DNA from: an uncultured Alphaproteobacteria bacterium
GTDB lineage: Bacteria > Pseudomonadota > Alphaproteobacteria > Rs-D84
Length of the DNA: 64,000 nt
NCBI GenBank assembly: GCA_934255455.1
Contig: CAKQNS010000003.1
Location: 1 to 64,000, forward strand
Direction of reading: 5' to 3'
The notes under the pieces were generated by a model that worked only from the letters and a program-made list of their open reading frames with translations, did not search any database and was not told the origin of the DNA. Both the position numbers and the translations under genes were made by a program. This document shows positions 1-8,944 of the stretch, piece by piece (within the stretch, counting starts at the first letter, position 1; each line of letters opens with the position of its first letter).

Positions 1-278
1 CCGCTGCGCACCATTGACGATTGAATGACTAAATCAACAGGTAATTCAGGGCGATTGGCCTTGTACGCGGGGTAAATATTTTGACGGAAAGAAATGCGCG
101 ATGCGTCAAAAACGCACACAAATGCGTCGCCATCGTGCGCCGATGCCAATACCGGCAACATCATATTGAAAAATCCGTAAACCGCGCCAACGGGGGTGCC
201 GTCGCGCCGCGTCAGACGGCTGTGCACGCCATAATACGCGCGAAATAATAACGAATTTCCATCAATCAGTGTCAGCAT
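1..278 (-). CDS. polA: DNA polymerase I, N-terminal fragment (5'-3' exonuclease domain)
   Basis: Partial gene: the start is inside the window and the rest runs off the left edge, leaving about 92 codons. Reading the minus strand from the ATG at 278 gives a protein opening MLTLIDGNSLLFRAYYG, followed by GAVYGFFNM, FVCVFDASR and YPAYKANRPELP. These are the hallmark N-terminal blocks of the PolA 5'-3' exonuclease (FEN-like) domain, including the metal-binding Asp of LIDGN and the second acidic block around VFD. The family removes RNA primers and fills gaps in replication and repair. A separate single-domain 5'-3' exonuclease cannot be excluded because the polymerase domain is outside the window. 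Confidence 0.85.
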   Translation of the reverse strand, partial: MLTLIDGNSLLFRAYYGVHSRLTRRDGTPVGAVYGFFNMMLPVLASAHDGDAFVCVFDASRISFRQNIYPAYKANRPELPVDLVIQSSMVRS

Positions 279-332
279 ATTTTACCCCGTCAATTTGGGG
301 CGCCATCGCGCCCCGTTTGTTGTAGTGAACCG

Positions 333-878
333 TTAGAATATATAGCGCAATTTCAAGCGGCCTTCGTATTGCAGAACATCGGGTTTGCCATCGGATGTGT
401 TATACACATCGGGCGCGTATACGGCGCGGGCCTCGGCATCAATTTTGATGGGCAATACCGGTACATCAAATGTCAACCCTAACATACCTTGGTATGCGGC
501 GCCGTGCGATAAATCAATGTTGGCATTTTTGACACTGCCACCAAACACGCCGCCAACACCAACACCCAAATACGGGTGAACAACCGTTGATGGCATTTTC
601 AGATACAAATTCGCCATGGCGGTGTGCATCTTCAATATGTCGTTGTTGCTCATGTTATATTCGGCCTCGATACGCAAGACGGGAATATCCAGACCCAAAA
701 CTGCGCCAAATGATTGGGCATTTTCGGTTTTATTGTTGTGTGCGCCAAATTGGCTGATTGCGCCAACGCCAATTGTTGCGCCGGCGTAAAAATCGTACAG
801 AACATTGCTGGCATTGGCATTTGCGCCCATAAACATCACTGAAATTGCGGTCAAAACGCCCGCCGTTTTTAATTTCAT
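333..878 (-). CDS. Small outer-membrane beta-barrel protein
   Basis: A 181-residue exported protein. The start at 878 was chosen over an upstream alternative because AGGAG lies just before it and because the protein then begins with a clean signal peptide (MKLKTAGVLTAISVMFMGA, cleavage after NANA). The mature part has alternating hydrophobic/polar stretches with Gly-rich turns (GVGVGGVFGG) and ends GRLKLRYIF, a terminal aromatic beta-signal for BAM-mediated insertion. Size fits OmpX/opacity-type 8-stranded barrels, so a small porin or adhesin-like OMP is likely. Precise function is unknown. It lies 54 nt upstream of polA on the same strand and is divergent from pth. Confidence 0.75.
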   Translation of the reverse strand: MKLKTAGVLTAISVMFMGANANASNVLYDFYAGATIGVGAISQFGAHNNKTENAQSFGAVLGLDIPVLRIEAEYNMSNNDILKMHTAMANLYLKMPSTVVHPYLGVGVGGVFGGSVKNANIDLSHGAAYQGMLGLTFDVPVLPIKIDAEARAVYAPDVYNTSDGKPDVLQYEGRLKLRYIF

Positions 879-907
879 TGTAATTCTCCTTTGTATGATA
901 TTATAAT
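878..907 (+). promoter_or_regulatory. Candidate promoter of pth
   Basis: TTGTAA (878-883), an 18-nt spacer, then TATAAT (902-907), followed by an AAAGAGA Shine-Dalgarno-like stretch before the pth ATG at 927. It overlaps the start region of the divergent OMP gene. Confidence 0.5.
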
Positions 908-926
908 AAAAGAAAGAGATACCGAT

Positions 927-1448
927 ATGCAAGAAAATAAACCTGTTTTAATCGTTGGACTGGGAAATCCCGGGGGCGAATATGCCCGCACGCGCCATAA
1001 TGTTGGTTTTATGGCGGTGGCGCAATTGGCCGGTGCGAATACCAAATGGCGGCGCGAGCATAATGCGTTGACCACGACTGGTACAATTGACGGGCGACGC
1101 GTGATTTTTGCCATGCCACAAACATTTATGAACGCGTCTGGCGATGCGGTGCGGCCATTGATGGCATATTATAAAATTCCGTTGGAAAATCTGGTTGTGA
1201 TTCACGATGATATGGATTTACCGGTCGGCGCGATGCGCACGAAAATCGGCGGGGGCAGTGCCGGTCACAACGGCATAAAATCAATTGATGCCGCCGTTGG
1301 GCGTGAATATATGCGCGTTCGCATCGGCATTGCACATCCGCGTGATTTTGATGTGGTAATGGATCCGGCCGATTGGGTGTTGGGACGCTTTACCGCTGAA
1401 CAACTGGAAAAAATAAACGCGGCAATATCCGAAATACAATTATTTTAA
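927..1448 (+). CDS. pth: Peptidyl-tRNA hydrolase
   Basis: Cytosolic enzyme that cleaves peptidyl-tRNA released by stalled ribosomes and recycles the tRNA. The 173-residue product shows all Pth signatures: VGLGNPGGEYARTRHNVGF with the catalytic Asn and His of the first block, MNASG, HDDMDLPVG with the conserved Asp, and GGSAGHNGIKSI with the substrate-binding Asn. The ATG at 927 was chosen over one 12 codons upstream because AAAGAGA precedes it and the product then aligns with the family N-terminus. It is slightly shorter than the usual ~190 residues at the C-terminus (ends AAISEIQLF). A strong terminator follows immediately. Confidence 0.97.
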   Translation: MQENKPVLIVGLGNPGGEYARTRHNVGFMAVAQLAGANTKWRREHNALTTTGTIDGRRVIFAMPQTFMNASGDAVRPLMAYYKIPLENLVVIHDDMDLPVGAMRTKIGGGSAGHNGIKSIDAAVGREYMRVRIGIAHPRDFDVVMDPADWVLGRFTAEQLEKINAAISEIQLF

Positions 1449-1454
1449 TGGTGC

Positions 1455-1486
1455 AAAAAAATGCAGGCTAAACCTGCATTTTTTTG
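1455..1486. terminator. Bidirectional intrinsic terminator (pth / Cys-rich gene)
   Basis: ATGCAGG and CCTGCAT arms around a 5-nt CTAAA loop, with A-tract before and T-tract after. It can serve both pth and the convergent gene at 1529-4852. Confidence 0.85.
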
Positions 1487-1528
1487 TTTTGTCGTTGTAA
1501 TACCACGCGGGGGGGGGCGCGGATGAAA

Positions 1529-4500
1529 TTACTGTGTCAGGTCTTTTTTATTGATGATAACCTCCCATGGCAGGCCGGTCGCCCGGTATAGGTCGTTGGC
1601 ATTATCACCAATGCCAGACCATATTGGTTTGGCGCTGTATTTCGTTTCTGCATAGTCCAAATCATAGCGTGTTTGACTTACTATGTAAGATTGTTCCAGA
1701 ATATCCCCGGCATTATGCCCCTCGGTTGAGTTCTTATATTCCGGGATTATATATCTGCCGTTTAATACTGCACCGTTGTTTGTTTCTTTTTTTGGGCTTT
1801 GTAATACAAGTACATAGTGCCCATTATCACAGTTTAATGTTTTTCCGCCTGGATATGTTGGACTCACGTTGCCATCAGAAAGCTTACTGGCTGATTTTGA
1901 ATCATCCGGAACACAAATTACATACATATTGCTCGGTGTTGATGCAATGGATGTGTCGTCGACAGGAAATTGTGCAACTAAAAATGCATTTTCTGGTAAA
2001 CACGCCCCCGTAGCATCATCCTTGTTTGTGGCGCCGGTGGCCTGAAGAAAATTATAAACAAAGTTATTGTTGTCGGCCTGAATACTGCCAAAACCACCGT
2101 TTGTGTTGTTGATTAATAAACTGGACCCGCGCAAAGTCGATGTCCGACCGCTTAGACAGCAATTTCCAAACGCATCCTTTGTACCGGAGGTACCATTGGA
2201 ATCCTTGCAGCAGTTCGTTATGGTCTGTTCGGTATTGTTGCGTATTGTTGCGACGTTCAGACGCCAGAATGAGGAAGGTGGACAAAATTCGCCGTCATCG
2301 GTCAAATTGGCAGCATCAACACACATGACTGTTCCGTCTGTGCCTATATAGGGTTTTTTCCCGGCGCCACATGATGTATCACGGCACGCTTCAGAACTGC
2401 TGTCGGTGTTTGTATTTTTTGCAAACCACGATAACAATGTTTCGTCATCTGAATTTTTGAAATGGGTCTTGATATAATTGTGACTGTATGTTTCTTTCAG
2501 ATTCGTGTCGGGTTTAAATTCGCAATTTCCCCAAACTCGTTCGGTCAGACGACACACTTGACAGGCGTTTTTATCATACGTGCCGGATTCGGTGTCGGTG
2601 TCGCATTTTTCACTGCATAAATCATATATTCCGCATTCCTTGGAGGCCTTGGTTGCAGTATTATTTGTGTCCGCTGTGTCCGCGGTACAAGGGGCGGAAA
2701 TGGAATTACTATCATACACATTGGCATAAAAACTATAGTTGCCGTTGGCGCTGAACACGTCTGTTTTGCGGGGGAAGATTTTGTTAATGGTGGCAATGCC
2801 TGTTTGTTCAATACATTTTTGAACCTCGTCCCAGCAGGCAGTACGGTTTATAATTGATTTACGGTTGACCGACGTTTGAATGTCTTCGCACAGGCCAAAG
2901 TTGCCCGATACAGATTTACATGCCTGGATAATGCATGCACGTCCAACCTCGCGGCATGTTTGCATCAAAGTATCGTATGTTTTGTCGGTGGCGATTTCGC
3001 CCATACCGGTGGCCCAATCAGAGTCTGTAGTTTCGTCCCCAGTGACAGAGTAATTCAACACCGCAGTGCAAGCGTTTTTGATGCTGGCACACATTTCATT
3101 TACGGTTTTATCCGCCAATACACCGAATGTAGACAACGCGCGCGCGTCAAAGTCCTGGATTGTTTTGGCGGTGTCGGCCAAACATTGCGTGGTCAATGTG
3201 GTACAGCTTTGGCGGACATCTTCCAGTTTTTTTGTTTGGGCCAATTTGATTTGCGCCAATGCGTCCTCGATAAATGCATCCCATACAGCATCGGCAATGT
3301 CCTGGCAATTTTCCATTGCAGGGGCCAAAAATGTTTTCTTGGAATTCAGATATGTGACAAACACTTGATTCGCAGGAACCGATGTCCATGCTTGGTCGGC
3401 AGATGGCCGCATAATCAGGCTGGCCAAATTGACCAATTTATCGGACAACAGTGCCTCGCCCGTGGATGGGTCAATGTATTGCCCGGTTGTATCCAGACAT
3501 TTGCCCAGCCCGTCACCGCAAACGGTTGAATCGGTCAACATGGTCAGCATTTTTTGTTTGCATGTTAAAATATCGTCGGAATTGCGTTCCTGGTACACAT
3601 CCAGACGCGACATATCCAACAGGGCGCTGCCCTCGCGCACCTTGTCGCGGGCCTGGTCAACTTGGGTTTGGTATGATTTTTGAACCGCGTTGCAATCCTG
3701 TTCAATAACCATTTGATAACCGCTTTCGGCCAAGGATAATTCGTCGTCGGAACAAACCTCGGCCGCCATTTCGCGACAGATTGGCAGGGCCGCCGAATAC
3801 AACGCCGTGCCGGTTTTAGCCGTGGTTGATGCGGCCTGTAATGAATCAACCGTGTCAAACGCCGAATCGGTATCCACCGACAGCGATATAGATGTCATTG
3901 ATTGATTGAAATTGGTGTCATTAAAACTGGCGTTCAATTTTTTGGAAATATCGTCCAGCATCTGTTTGGATTTCGATGTGTCCTTTTGCAGGAATGCGGT
4001 TTCGCCCTCGGTCGCCTGGTTTAATGCGGCGGCGTCTTCCTTGTCCATATTTACGGTCAACAGGCGTTGGTTGAAATCCAACATTTTTTCTTCGACATTG
4101 GCCAGACGCTTTTTCGTGCTGTCAAATTCATTTACGCGCGACGAACACGCACAGCGCTTTAATTGGCTGTCCTTGTTTGCACAGAATTCATCCATGCAAT
4201 TATAATAAACCTCGCGGCATTTTTTATAGTTTGAATTGATAACAGTGTCAACGGTGTTTGCTGTGGTTGCTGCACGCGCCACGCGTGACGATGCGCCGGT
4301 TGTGCGCCGCGCCGATGATGCCGATGATGTGGTTGCCACGCGTGCGGCGGTGGTTGTGGCGGCGCGCGATACAGACACGCGTGACGCGGCCCCCGCCGAT
4401 TGCGTCATTGCTGCAGTGGTTTGTGGTGCGCCGATTGTACCACGAACGATTGCCGCGCGTGATGGTGCCGAAATGACATTAGTGCCGGCCGTGCCACGGG

Positions 4501-4852
4501 TTTTAGTGCCCGATGTGGTGCGGGTTGATACGGTTTTGCGGGTGGTTGCGGTGCGGCCGGTATCCGTCACAACATTTGTGCCACGTGTGGTTGCCGTTGT
4601 TGTCGTGCCACGGCCACGCACGGTTTGGGCGGCATTAGTTGTGGTCGATTTATTGGTTGTGTTTGTGATGCGTGACGTGCCGGTTATCGATTGTGGGGCG
4701 GCGGCGGTTGAATTTCCACGTGCGGCGGCAACAACAGACGACGCACCGCGACGCGTTGCGGCGCGCGCAGTGTCATCAGAATCAGCCGCCCGGGCGGGCT
4801 GAAACGCCCACAGCCCAAGGAACAGCGCAAAAATTAGTCTGAATCCTTTCAT
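1529..4852 (-). CDS. Very large Cys-rich secreted protein with Thr/Ala/Arg-rich N-terminal region
   Basis: A 1107-residue exported protein of no family I recognise. Residues 1-22 form a signal peptide (MKGFRLIFALFLGLWAFQPA, cleavage after ARA). Residues ~24-205 are low-complexity Thr/Ala/Arg/Ser. A Cys-rich module follows at ~212-240 (C-x6-C-x4-C pattern, then RCACSSR). Long helical Gln/Asp/Lys-rich stretches with paired cysteines follow, and the last ~350 residues carry many more Cys (for example CGIYDLCSEKCDTD). The module recurs in 37342-38364 (CFCSSR), and the middle part resembles 62594-64000, so the window holds three relatives. Many even-numbered Cys suggest disulfides in the periplasm or outside the cell. 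It may be a surface or structural envelope protein. Confidence 0.8.
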   Translation of the reverse strand: MKGFRLIFALFLGLWAFQPARAADSDDTARAATRRGASSVVAAARGNSTAAAPQSITGTSRITNTTNKSTTTNAAQTVRGRGTTTTATTRGTNVVTDTGRTATTRKTVSTRTTSGTKTRGTAGTNVISAPSRAAIVRGTIGAPQTTAAMTQSAGAASRVSVSRAATTTAARVATTSSASSARRTTGASSRVARAATTANTVDTVINSNYKKCREVYYNCMDEFCANKDSQLKRCACSSRVNEFDSTKKRLANVEEKMLDFNQRLLTVNMDKEDAAALNQATEGETAFLQKDTSKSKQMLDDISKKLNASFNDTNFNQSMTSISLSVDTDSAFDTVDSLQAASTTAKTGTALYSAALPICREMAAEVCSDDELSLAESGYQMVIEQDCNAVQKSYQTQVDQARDKVREGSALLDMSRLDVYQERNSDDILTCKQKMLTMLTDSTVCGDGLGKCLDTTGQYIDPSTGEALLSDKLVNLASLIMRPSADQAWTSVPANQVFVTYLNSKKTFLAPAMENCQDIADAVWDAFIEDALAQIKLAQTKKLEDVRQSCTTLTTQCLADTAKTIQDFDARALSTFGVLADKTVNEMCASIKNACTAVLNYSVTGDETTDSDWATGMGEIATDKTYDTLMQTCREVGRACIIQACKSVSGNFGLCEDIQTSVNRKSIINRTACWDEVQKCIEQTGIATINKIFPRKTDVFSANGNYSFYANVYDSNSISAPCTADTADTNNTATKASKECGIYDLCSEKCDTDTESGTYDKNACQVCRLTERVWGNCEFKPDTNLKETYSHNYIKTHFKNSDDETLLSWFAKNTNTDSSSEACRDTSCGAGKKPYIGTDGTVMCVDAANLTDDGEFCPPSSFWRLNVATIRNNTEQTITNCCKDSNGTSGTKDAFGNCCLSGRTSTLRGSSLLINNTNGGFGSIQADNNNFVYNFLQATGATNKDDATGACLPENAFLVAQFPVDDTSIASTPSNMYVICVPDDSKSASKLSDGNVSPTYPGGKTLNCDNGHYVLVLQSPKKETNNGAVLNGRYIIPEYKNSTEGHNAGDILEQSYIVSQTRYDLDYAETKYSAKPIWSGIGDNANDLYRATGLPWEVIINKKDLTQ

Positions 4853-4916
4853 TCTGTATGTGGTAATGTTAGCAAAAATTCAAAACGCCGGGCAAGGGAA
4901 AAAACAACTTTTTCTT

Positions 4917-5001
4917 TGGTGCGGGCAGGGGGACTTGAACCCCCAAGGTTTGCACCACAGCATCCTTAGTGCTGCGCGTATACCAATTCCGCCATGCCCG
5001 C
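4917..5001 (-). tRNA. tRNA-Leu with anticodon AAG
   Basis: Complete cloverleaf on the minus strand: acceptor GCGGGCA/TGCCCGC, Leu-type D arm (GCGGAATTGGTATACGC), anticodon stem CAGCA/TGCTG, a 13-nt variable region, T arm GGGGG-TTCAAGT-CCCCC, discriminator A and encoded CCA. The 7-nt anticodon loop is CTAAGGA, so positions 34-36 read AAG (codon CUU) with G37 as in other CUN-reading Leu tRNAs. An A at position 34 is rare in bacteria outside tRNA-Arg(ACG) and would be expected to be deaminated to inosine by TadA. Confidence 0.93.
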
Positions 5002-5104
5002 GGCAAATCAAAAACTTGGCTATATTCTTATCAAGTTGGCGTTTGTTTTTCAACCTTTTTTATGATAACATATATGTGAAAAAACGGAAAGGTAAGGATT
5101 TTCA

Positions 5105-6604
5105 ATGACAAAATTACCACGATTTTTGTTGCGGGCATCGCTGGTCGCGTTTGCACCGGTTGCGGCCAATGCGGCGGGCACATATTATAATGGCAACTAT
5201 CAATCGCCCCAGTCGCGATATAACACCCAAACATACGCCCAACGTGGATACAGCAATTACAACACAAACACGCAATCCAGAAATTATAACACCGGGTACA
5301 GCAACAGTGGTAATTATTCTTCATACGCGTCAACACGACCGGTTGTTGGTACGCGTACCACGCAAACACAATATGCGCGTACCACAAACAGCGCGAACAC
5401 CACAAATAATACCGGGAAAAAACAGGGATTTTGGGTTGATGCCGGCATTTCGCACGAATTTGCCCAGTGGCAATTTGAAATGAAACAATCCGCATCAATA
5501 TTGCACTATGACAATATTGGGTGGAATGTGTTTGATATGCGTGGCGGATATGTATTTGGTGGCAATACCAAGATGCAGGTTGATGCCGGGTTCCGGTATG
5601 GTATTCAATCTGGCGACAGTTCCATGGTCGACGATGATATTACCAATGGCGGATATTTGGTCACTACCTGGGTAGATAGCAGCAACAATATCATTGGAAA
5701 TCAAATTGGGCATGCATTATCTGTTGGTACCAGCAGTGGCGGCAATATGATGGGATTTAATATCGGGTTTGGATTGACCGACTTTTTCAAGTTGGGCAAT
5801 GTGAAAATCACACCGTCTGTTGGGTATCGGTATTTGAAATATAAACTGGAAACGAAAAATAATTATGGCTTGTCGGTTGATACGGCGGCGTGTTTCCGGG
5901 TTAATGGCAGTGACGAAATTCAATGCGACCCGGCAATTGTTATTCATTTGTCGGATGGTCAACAACAGATTATCTGGCGCGACAGTTTGACCGGCAAAAT
6001 GCAGGTGGCGTCTGGCGCCGAATGGATAAGCAGCGAGGGTTCGTATTATTACGAACAACCAGGCACATCCCATTCGTACGAGGTTGAATGGTCGGGTCCG
6101 TATGTCGCGTTGGATATGGATTACACAATAAACCAGAATAATTCCATCAATGGACGCGTGGAATTGGGGTTGCCGGGGTATACCGCTACGGGCGACCAGC
6201 CGTATCGTTTGGATTGGGCGCACCCAAAAAGTGTGGAAGACAGCGCGGGTATGGCCAGTGGTCTGCATCTGGGGTTGGGAACAAATTGGGTGACCGCAAT
6301 AACCAATACCGTGTCGTTGTCGGTGGGACTGACATACGATTATTATACCGTCAGTGATGCCGATGCAAAAACATATCTGAACGGCTCGTATTACGATTCG
6401 TTGTATGCGGCGCGTGAAAAGGCGTGGACCGATGCTGGTAAAAGTTTGGATGACATCTTGGACCCGACGAATGGCGACCCGGTTGCGATAAATATCAAAG
6501 AATTGGAATCGCAGTGCAGTGGTTGGACCTGTACGGCGGAAAACGAGGTTAAATCGTTCTATAAATCCATGGGTATTCGTGTTGGGATCAACGCAAAGTT
6601 TTAA
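5105..6604 (+). CDS. Outer-membrane beta-barrel protein with Tyr/Asn/Thr-rich N-terminal linker
   Basis: A 499-residue exported protein, first of a three-gene operon. The signal peptide is MTKLPRFLLRASLVAFAP followed by VAANA. Residues ~24-110 are a low-complexity Tyr/Asn/Ser/Thr/Gln linker. From ~110 the protein turns into amphipathic strands (GFWVDAGISHEFAQWQFEM, WNVFDMRGGYVFGG) typical of a barrel, and it ends in GIRVGINAKF with a terminal Phe. It could be an omptin-like or porin-like barrel, but no catalytic signature was recognised, so function is open. An AAGG-containing ribosome binding site precedes the ATG. The stop overlaps the next gene by one base (TAATG), suggesting translational coupling. 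Confidence 0.72.
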   Translation: MTKLPRFLLRASLVAFAPVAANAAGTYYNGNYQSPQSRYNTQTYAQRGYSNYNTNTQSRNYNTGYSNSGNYSSYASTRPVVGTRTTQTQYARTTNSANTTNNTGKKQGFWVDAGISHEFAQWQFEMKQSASILHYDNIGWNVFDMRGGYVFGGNTKMQVDAGFRYGIQSGDSSMVDDDITNGGYLVTTWVDSSNNIIGNQIGHALSVGTSSGGNMMGFNIGFGLTDFFKLGNVKITPSVGYRYLKYKLETKNNYGLSVDTAACFRVNGSDEIQCDPAIVIHLSDGQQQIIWRDSLTGKMQVASGAEWISSEGSYYYEQPGTSHSYEVEWSGPYVALDMDYTINQNNSINGRVELGLPGYTATGDQPYRLDWAHPKSVEDSAGMASGLHLGLGTNWVTAITNTVSLSVGLTYDYYTVSDADAKTYLNGSYYDSLYAAREKAWTDAGKSLDDILDPTNGDPVAINIKELESQCSGWTCTAENEVKSFYKSMGIRVGINAKF

Positions 6605-7227
6605 TGATGGGTGTTATGTCAAAATTTTTATGTGCTGTTTTCGGAATGGTTGGCGCAATGGCAACCGCGGCGAATGCCGCGCCGTTGTCGGGCACGGCGT
6701 CGGTAAATATTACCAGTGAAACCGCGGCGGCGGCCAAGAACATTGCCATGGACGAGGCGCGTCGTCAAATTCTGTTTGAAAAATTGTCACAATATTCTAT
6801 GCCGGACCAGTTGCGCGACGCGATTGGTGCGGCGACGAATGCCGATTTAATGAACCTGGTTGGGGCAACCAATATTTCCGGGGAACAGCAATCTGATACG
6901 ACATATTCCGCAAATATCACCATGGTTATTGATAATGCGGCGGCAACAAATTGGATGAATGCGGCGGGCGTGCAAAACTGGATGCCGGCGGCAACGGGTG
7001 GCGATAAATTTACGGTCGTTGCAAATATGACCGATCCGATTGCAAACTGGGCAAATTTACAGGAAATTGCGCGTGCCGAAAAAATAGATTTGGCAACCAA
7101 ATACATTGATGCCACCACGGCAACAATTGAATTGCCGGTGGCGGTCCGTGGCGAATTTACCGCCGCATTGCGCGCGGCCGGGTGGAAATATGCCGATGAC
7201 AATGGTGTGTTGCGAATTTCAAAATAG
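6604..7227 (+). CDS. Hypothetical periplasmic protein
   Basis: A 207-residue product, second gene of the envelope operon, whose first ATG shares an A with the preceding stop. An in-frame ATG at 6616 is an alternative start. The N-terminus is a signal peptide (MSKFLCAVFGMVGAMATA followed by ANA). The mature part is soluble, Ala-rich and mixed alpha/beta, with a helical opening block rich in Ala/Glu (AMDEARRQILFEKL) loosely reminiscent of periplasmic proteins with FlgT/LPP20-like N-domains. I do not recognise the family. Its position between two barrel genes suggests an accessory factor of that outer-membrane system. Confidence 0.65.
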   Translation: MMGVMSKFLCAVFGMVGAMATAANAAPLSGTASVNITSETAAAAKNIAMDEARRQILFEKLSQYSMPDQLRDAIGAATNADLMNLVGATNISGEQQSDTTYSANITMVIDNAAATNWMNAAGVQNWMPAATGGDKFTVVANMTDPIANWANLQEIARAEKIDLATKYIDATTATIELPVAVRGEFTAALRAAGWKYADDNGVLRISK

Positions 7228-7242
7228 TCGTGGGGTGAAAAT

Positions 7243-8115
7243 ATGAACAAGATATTGTTGGCCGGATTGATTGCCATTGTTTTAATGCCGTGCGCATCGC
7301 GTGCGGATGATGTTGCGCCGGATGCGGGCGCGCCGTCGTTGAAACTGGACATTCGCCGCATAGGGCTGGAATTATCCAAAACATCGGTAAAAAACGCCCG
7401 TGAATATGCGGATTCGCCGGTGTCGGCCCTGAATGCATCCAGCCAGGATTATATCAAGGGCGTGTTTGATACCGTTTTGGAATACAATAAAAACAAATTC
7501 AAATGGGATAACGGTCTGTATGCGGAATATGGCAAAACAACATTGCGTCCGTATGATGGCCCAACCACAACCGACCAAAATGCCGATAAAATCATCGCGT
7601 CCAGCGATTTGTCGTATGCGTGCTGGGAATTTAGCGGGTTAAAATTTGGCCCGACGGTCCGTGGCGCATACGATACACAATTCCGCGATAATCCCGATGC
7701 CCCGCGCCAGAATATTATCCGTGCCAGTGGCGGTTTATCGCTGTTTGACCATAAAATCTTGAAAAGCCTGTATGTGACGGGGCTGTACGAATATGATTTC
7801 ACATACGCCGGCGAACAAACCAGCAAAACCGGTGCCGAGGCCGGGTGGCGCGCCGAATATGCTGTGCGTGATGGGGTGAAAATATCTACCAGTGGTTATT
7901 ATCGTGAATATTTTAACTATTCTGATTATGTGAAAACCGACCTGAAACGCGATTTGAACGCCGTGTTGCGTCTGGATACTAATTTGTGGGGCGATTTAAC
8001 CATGGGGCCGTATTTGAAATATCGTTTGGCCAAGGCGCGTGGTGCCGATGTATACGGCAGCAATTTTATGATAGGCGTTTCGTTCAATTACATTACTAAA
8101 TTTGATTTGATGTAA
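7243..8115 (+). CDS. Outer-membrane beta-barrel protein (DUF3078/porin-like)
   Basis: A 290-residue exported protein, last gene of the operon starting at 5105, 15 nt after its neighbour, with GGGGTGAAA before the ATG. The signal peptide is MNKILLAGLIAIVLMPCA followed by SRA. The mature protein consists of repeated amphipathic strands rich in Tyr/Gly/Asp (KFGPTVRGAYDTQFRDN, YVTGLYEYDFTY, STSGYYREYFNYSDY), the layout of a 12-14-strand barrel that closes on itself without a plug. A terminal aromatic near the end (FNYITKF, then DLM) is consistent with outer-membrane insertion. The substrate is unknown. Confidence 0.65.
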   Translation: MNKILLAGLIAIVLMPCASRADDVAPDAGAPSLKLDIRRIGLELSKTSVKNAREYADSPVSALNASSQDYIKGVFDTVLEYNKNKFKWDNGLYAEYGKTTLRPYDGPTTTDQNADKIIASSDLSYACWEFSGLKFGPTVRGAYDTQFRDNPDAPRQNIIRASGGLSLFDHKILKSLYVTGLYEYDFTYAGEQTSKTGAEAGWRAEYAVRDGVKISTSGYYREYFNYSDYVKTDLKRDLNAVLRLDTNLWGDLTMGPYLKYRLAKARGADVYGSNFMIGVSFNYITKFDLM

Positions 8116-8171
8116 TCAAAAAACGCGGCAATGTGTGCCGGTAATTATTTTGTAAATCCATAAATTCTGCG

Positions 8172-8198
8172 GGTGCGATGTTGCGCACCTGTTTTTTG
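8172..8198 (+). terminator. Intrinsic terminator of the envelope operon
   Basis: GGTGCG / CGCACC arms with a 6-nt loop followed by GTTTTTT, 57 nt after the stop of the operon's last gene. Confidence 0.75.
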
Positions 8199-8253
8199 TG
8201 TGGGCGATGGCAAATTTTTATTTGGCCGCGGCGCGCGCAGAAAAATTTCCAGG

Positions 8254-8277
8254 TGTATATTCGTTGTTTTATATACA
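8254..8277. repeat. 7-bp inverted repeat upstream of the invertase gene
   Basis: TGTATAT (8254-8260) and ATATACA (8271-8277) are perfect inverted arms separated by 10 nt, 25 nt before the recombinase start codon. It may be an operator, a recombination half-site, or part of an AT-rich promoter. Confidence 0.4.
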
Positions 8278-8302
8278 GAAACGATAATCCAAGGAGTTTA
8301 AT

Positions 8303-8944
8303 GTGATATACGGGTATGTTCGCGTTTCCACCGATCACCAGACAACAGAAAATCAACATTTTGAAATAGAGCGGTTTTGTAAAAAACAGGATTTAATCAT
8401 TGATTGCTGGATAGAAGAAACAATTTCATCAACCAAGGAATTATCAAAGCGTAAACTGGGGCGGTTACTGCAACAATTGCGCAAAGACGATATGATAATC
8501 GCGTCGGAATTGTCGCGTCTGGGGCGAAATTTATTACAGGTAATGAGTATTTTGCATCACTGTATGGATGTGGGGGCAAAAATTTGGACAATCAAAGATA
8601 ATTATCGATTGGGTTCGGATATTACCAGCAAGGTTTTGGCTTTTGCGTTCGGGCTGTCTGCGGAAATTGAACGAAATTTAATATCCCAGCGCACCAAAGA
8701 GGCTTTGGCCCGTGTGCGGTCCCAGGGCGGACGCATCGGGCGCCCCACGGGCAGTAAAAGTATGTCAAAATTGATAAACCGCGAGGAATATATATTGCAA
8801 AAATTGTGCGACGGGCGCGCCAAATCGAAAATTGCACGACGCCTGGGTGTGCATCGCGATACATTAAATAGGTTTTTGAAAATACGGCACAGGTTGCATG
8901 CCGAATACCTAGAATCGTATGTTCCAACGGCCGACAACGAATAA
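8303..8944 (+). CDS. Serine recombinase, Mpi-like master DNA invertase
   Basis: A 213-residue site-specific recombinase of the resolvase/invertase family. It starts at GTG 8303, 6 nt after AAGGAG, giving MIYGYVRVSTDHQT with the catalytic Ser at residue 9. The block SELSRLGRN carries the active-site Arg motif, and FAFGLSAEIERNLISQRTKE is the typical E-helix dimer/arm region. Residues ~150-195 form the C-terminal helix-turn-helix (CDGRAKSKIARRLGVHRDT). The sequence closely resembles Bacteroides Mpi, the invertase that flips many promoters, judged from memory rather than alignment. Its last 36 nt overlap the 3' end of the convergent subtilase gene. Confidence 0.9.
   Translation: MIYGYVRVSTDHQTTENQHFEIERFCKKQDLIIDCWIEETISSTKELSKRKLGRLLQQLRKDDMIIASELSRLGRNLLQVMSILHHCMDVGAKIWTIKDNYRLGSDITSKVLAFAFGLSAEIERNLISQRTKEALARVRSQGGRIGRPTGSKSMSKLINREEYILQKLCDGRAKSKIARRLGVHRDTLNRFLKIRHRLHAEYLESYVPTADNE

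Noticed and set aside
297..314. GGGGCGCC...GGCGCCCC-like hairpin between the OMP gene and polA
   Set aside because: The stem is good but there is no T-run on the minus strand where a terminator would be needed; left unassigned.
1500..1520. Nine-G run downstream of pth
   Set aside because: It lies between a terminator and a convergent stop, not at a promoter, so it was not counted with the G-tract promoter spacers.
4236..4802. Long plus-strand reading frame opposite the Thr/Ala/Arg-rich segment of the large Cys-rich gene
   Set aside because: It is the antisense shadow of a biased repetitive sequence (Val/Ala/Arg only), with no ribosome binding site and no family features.
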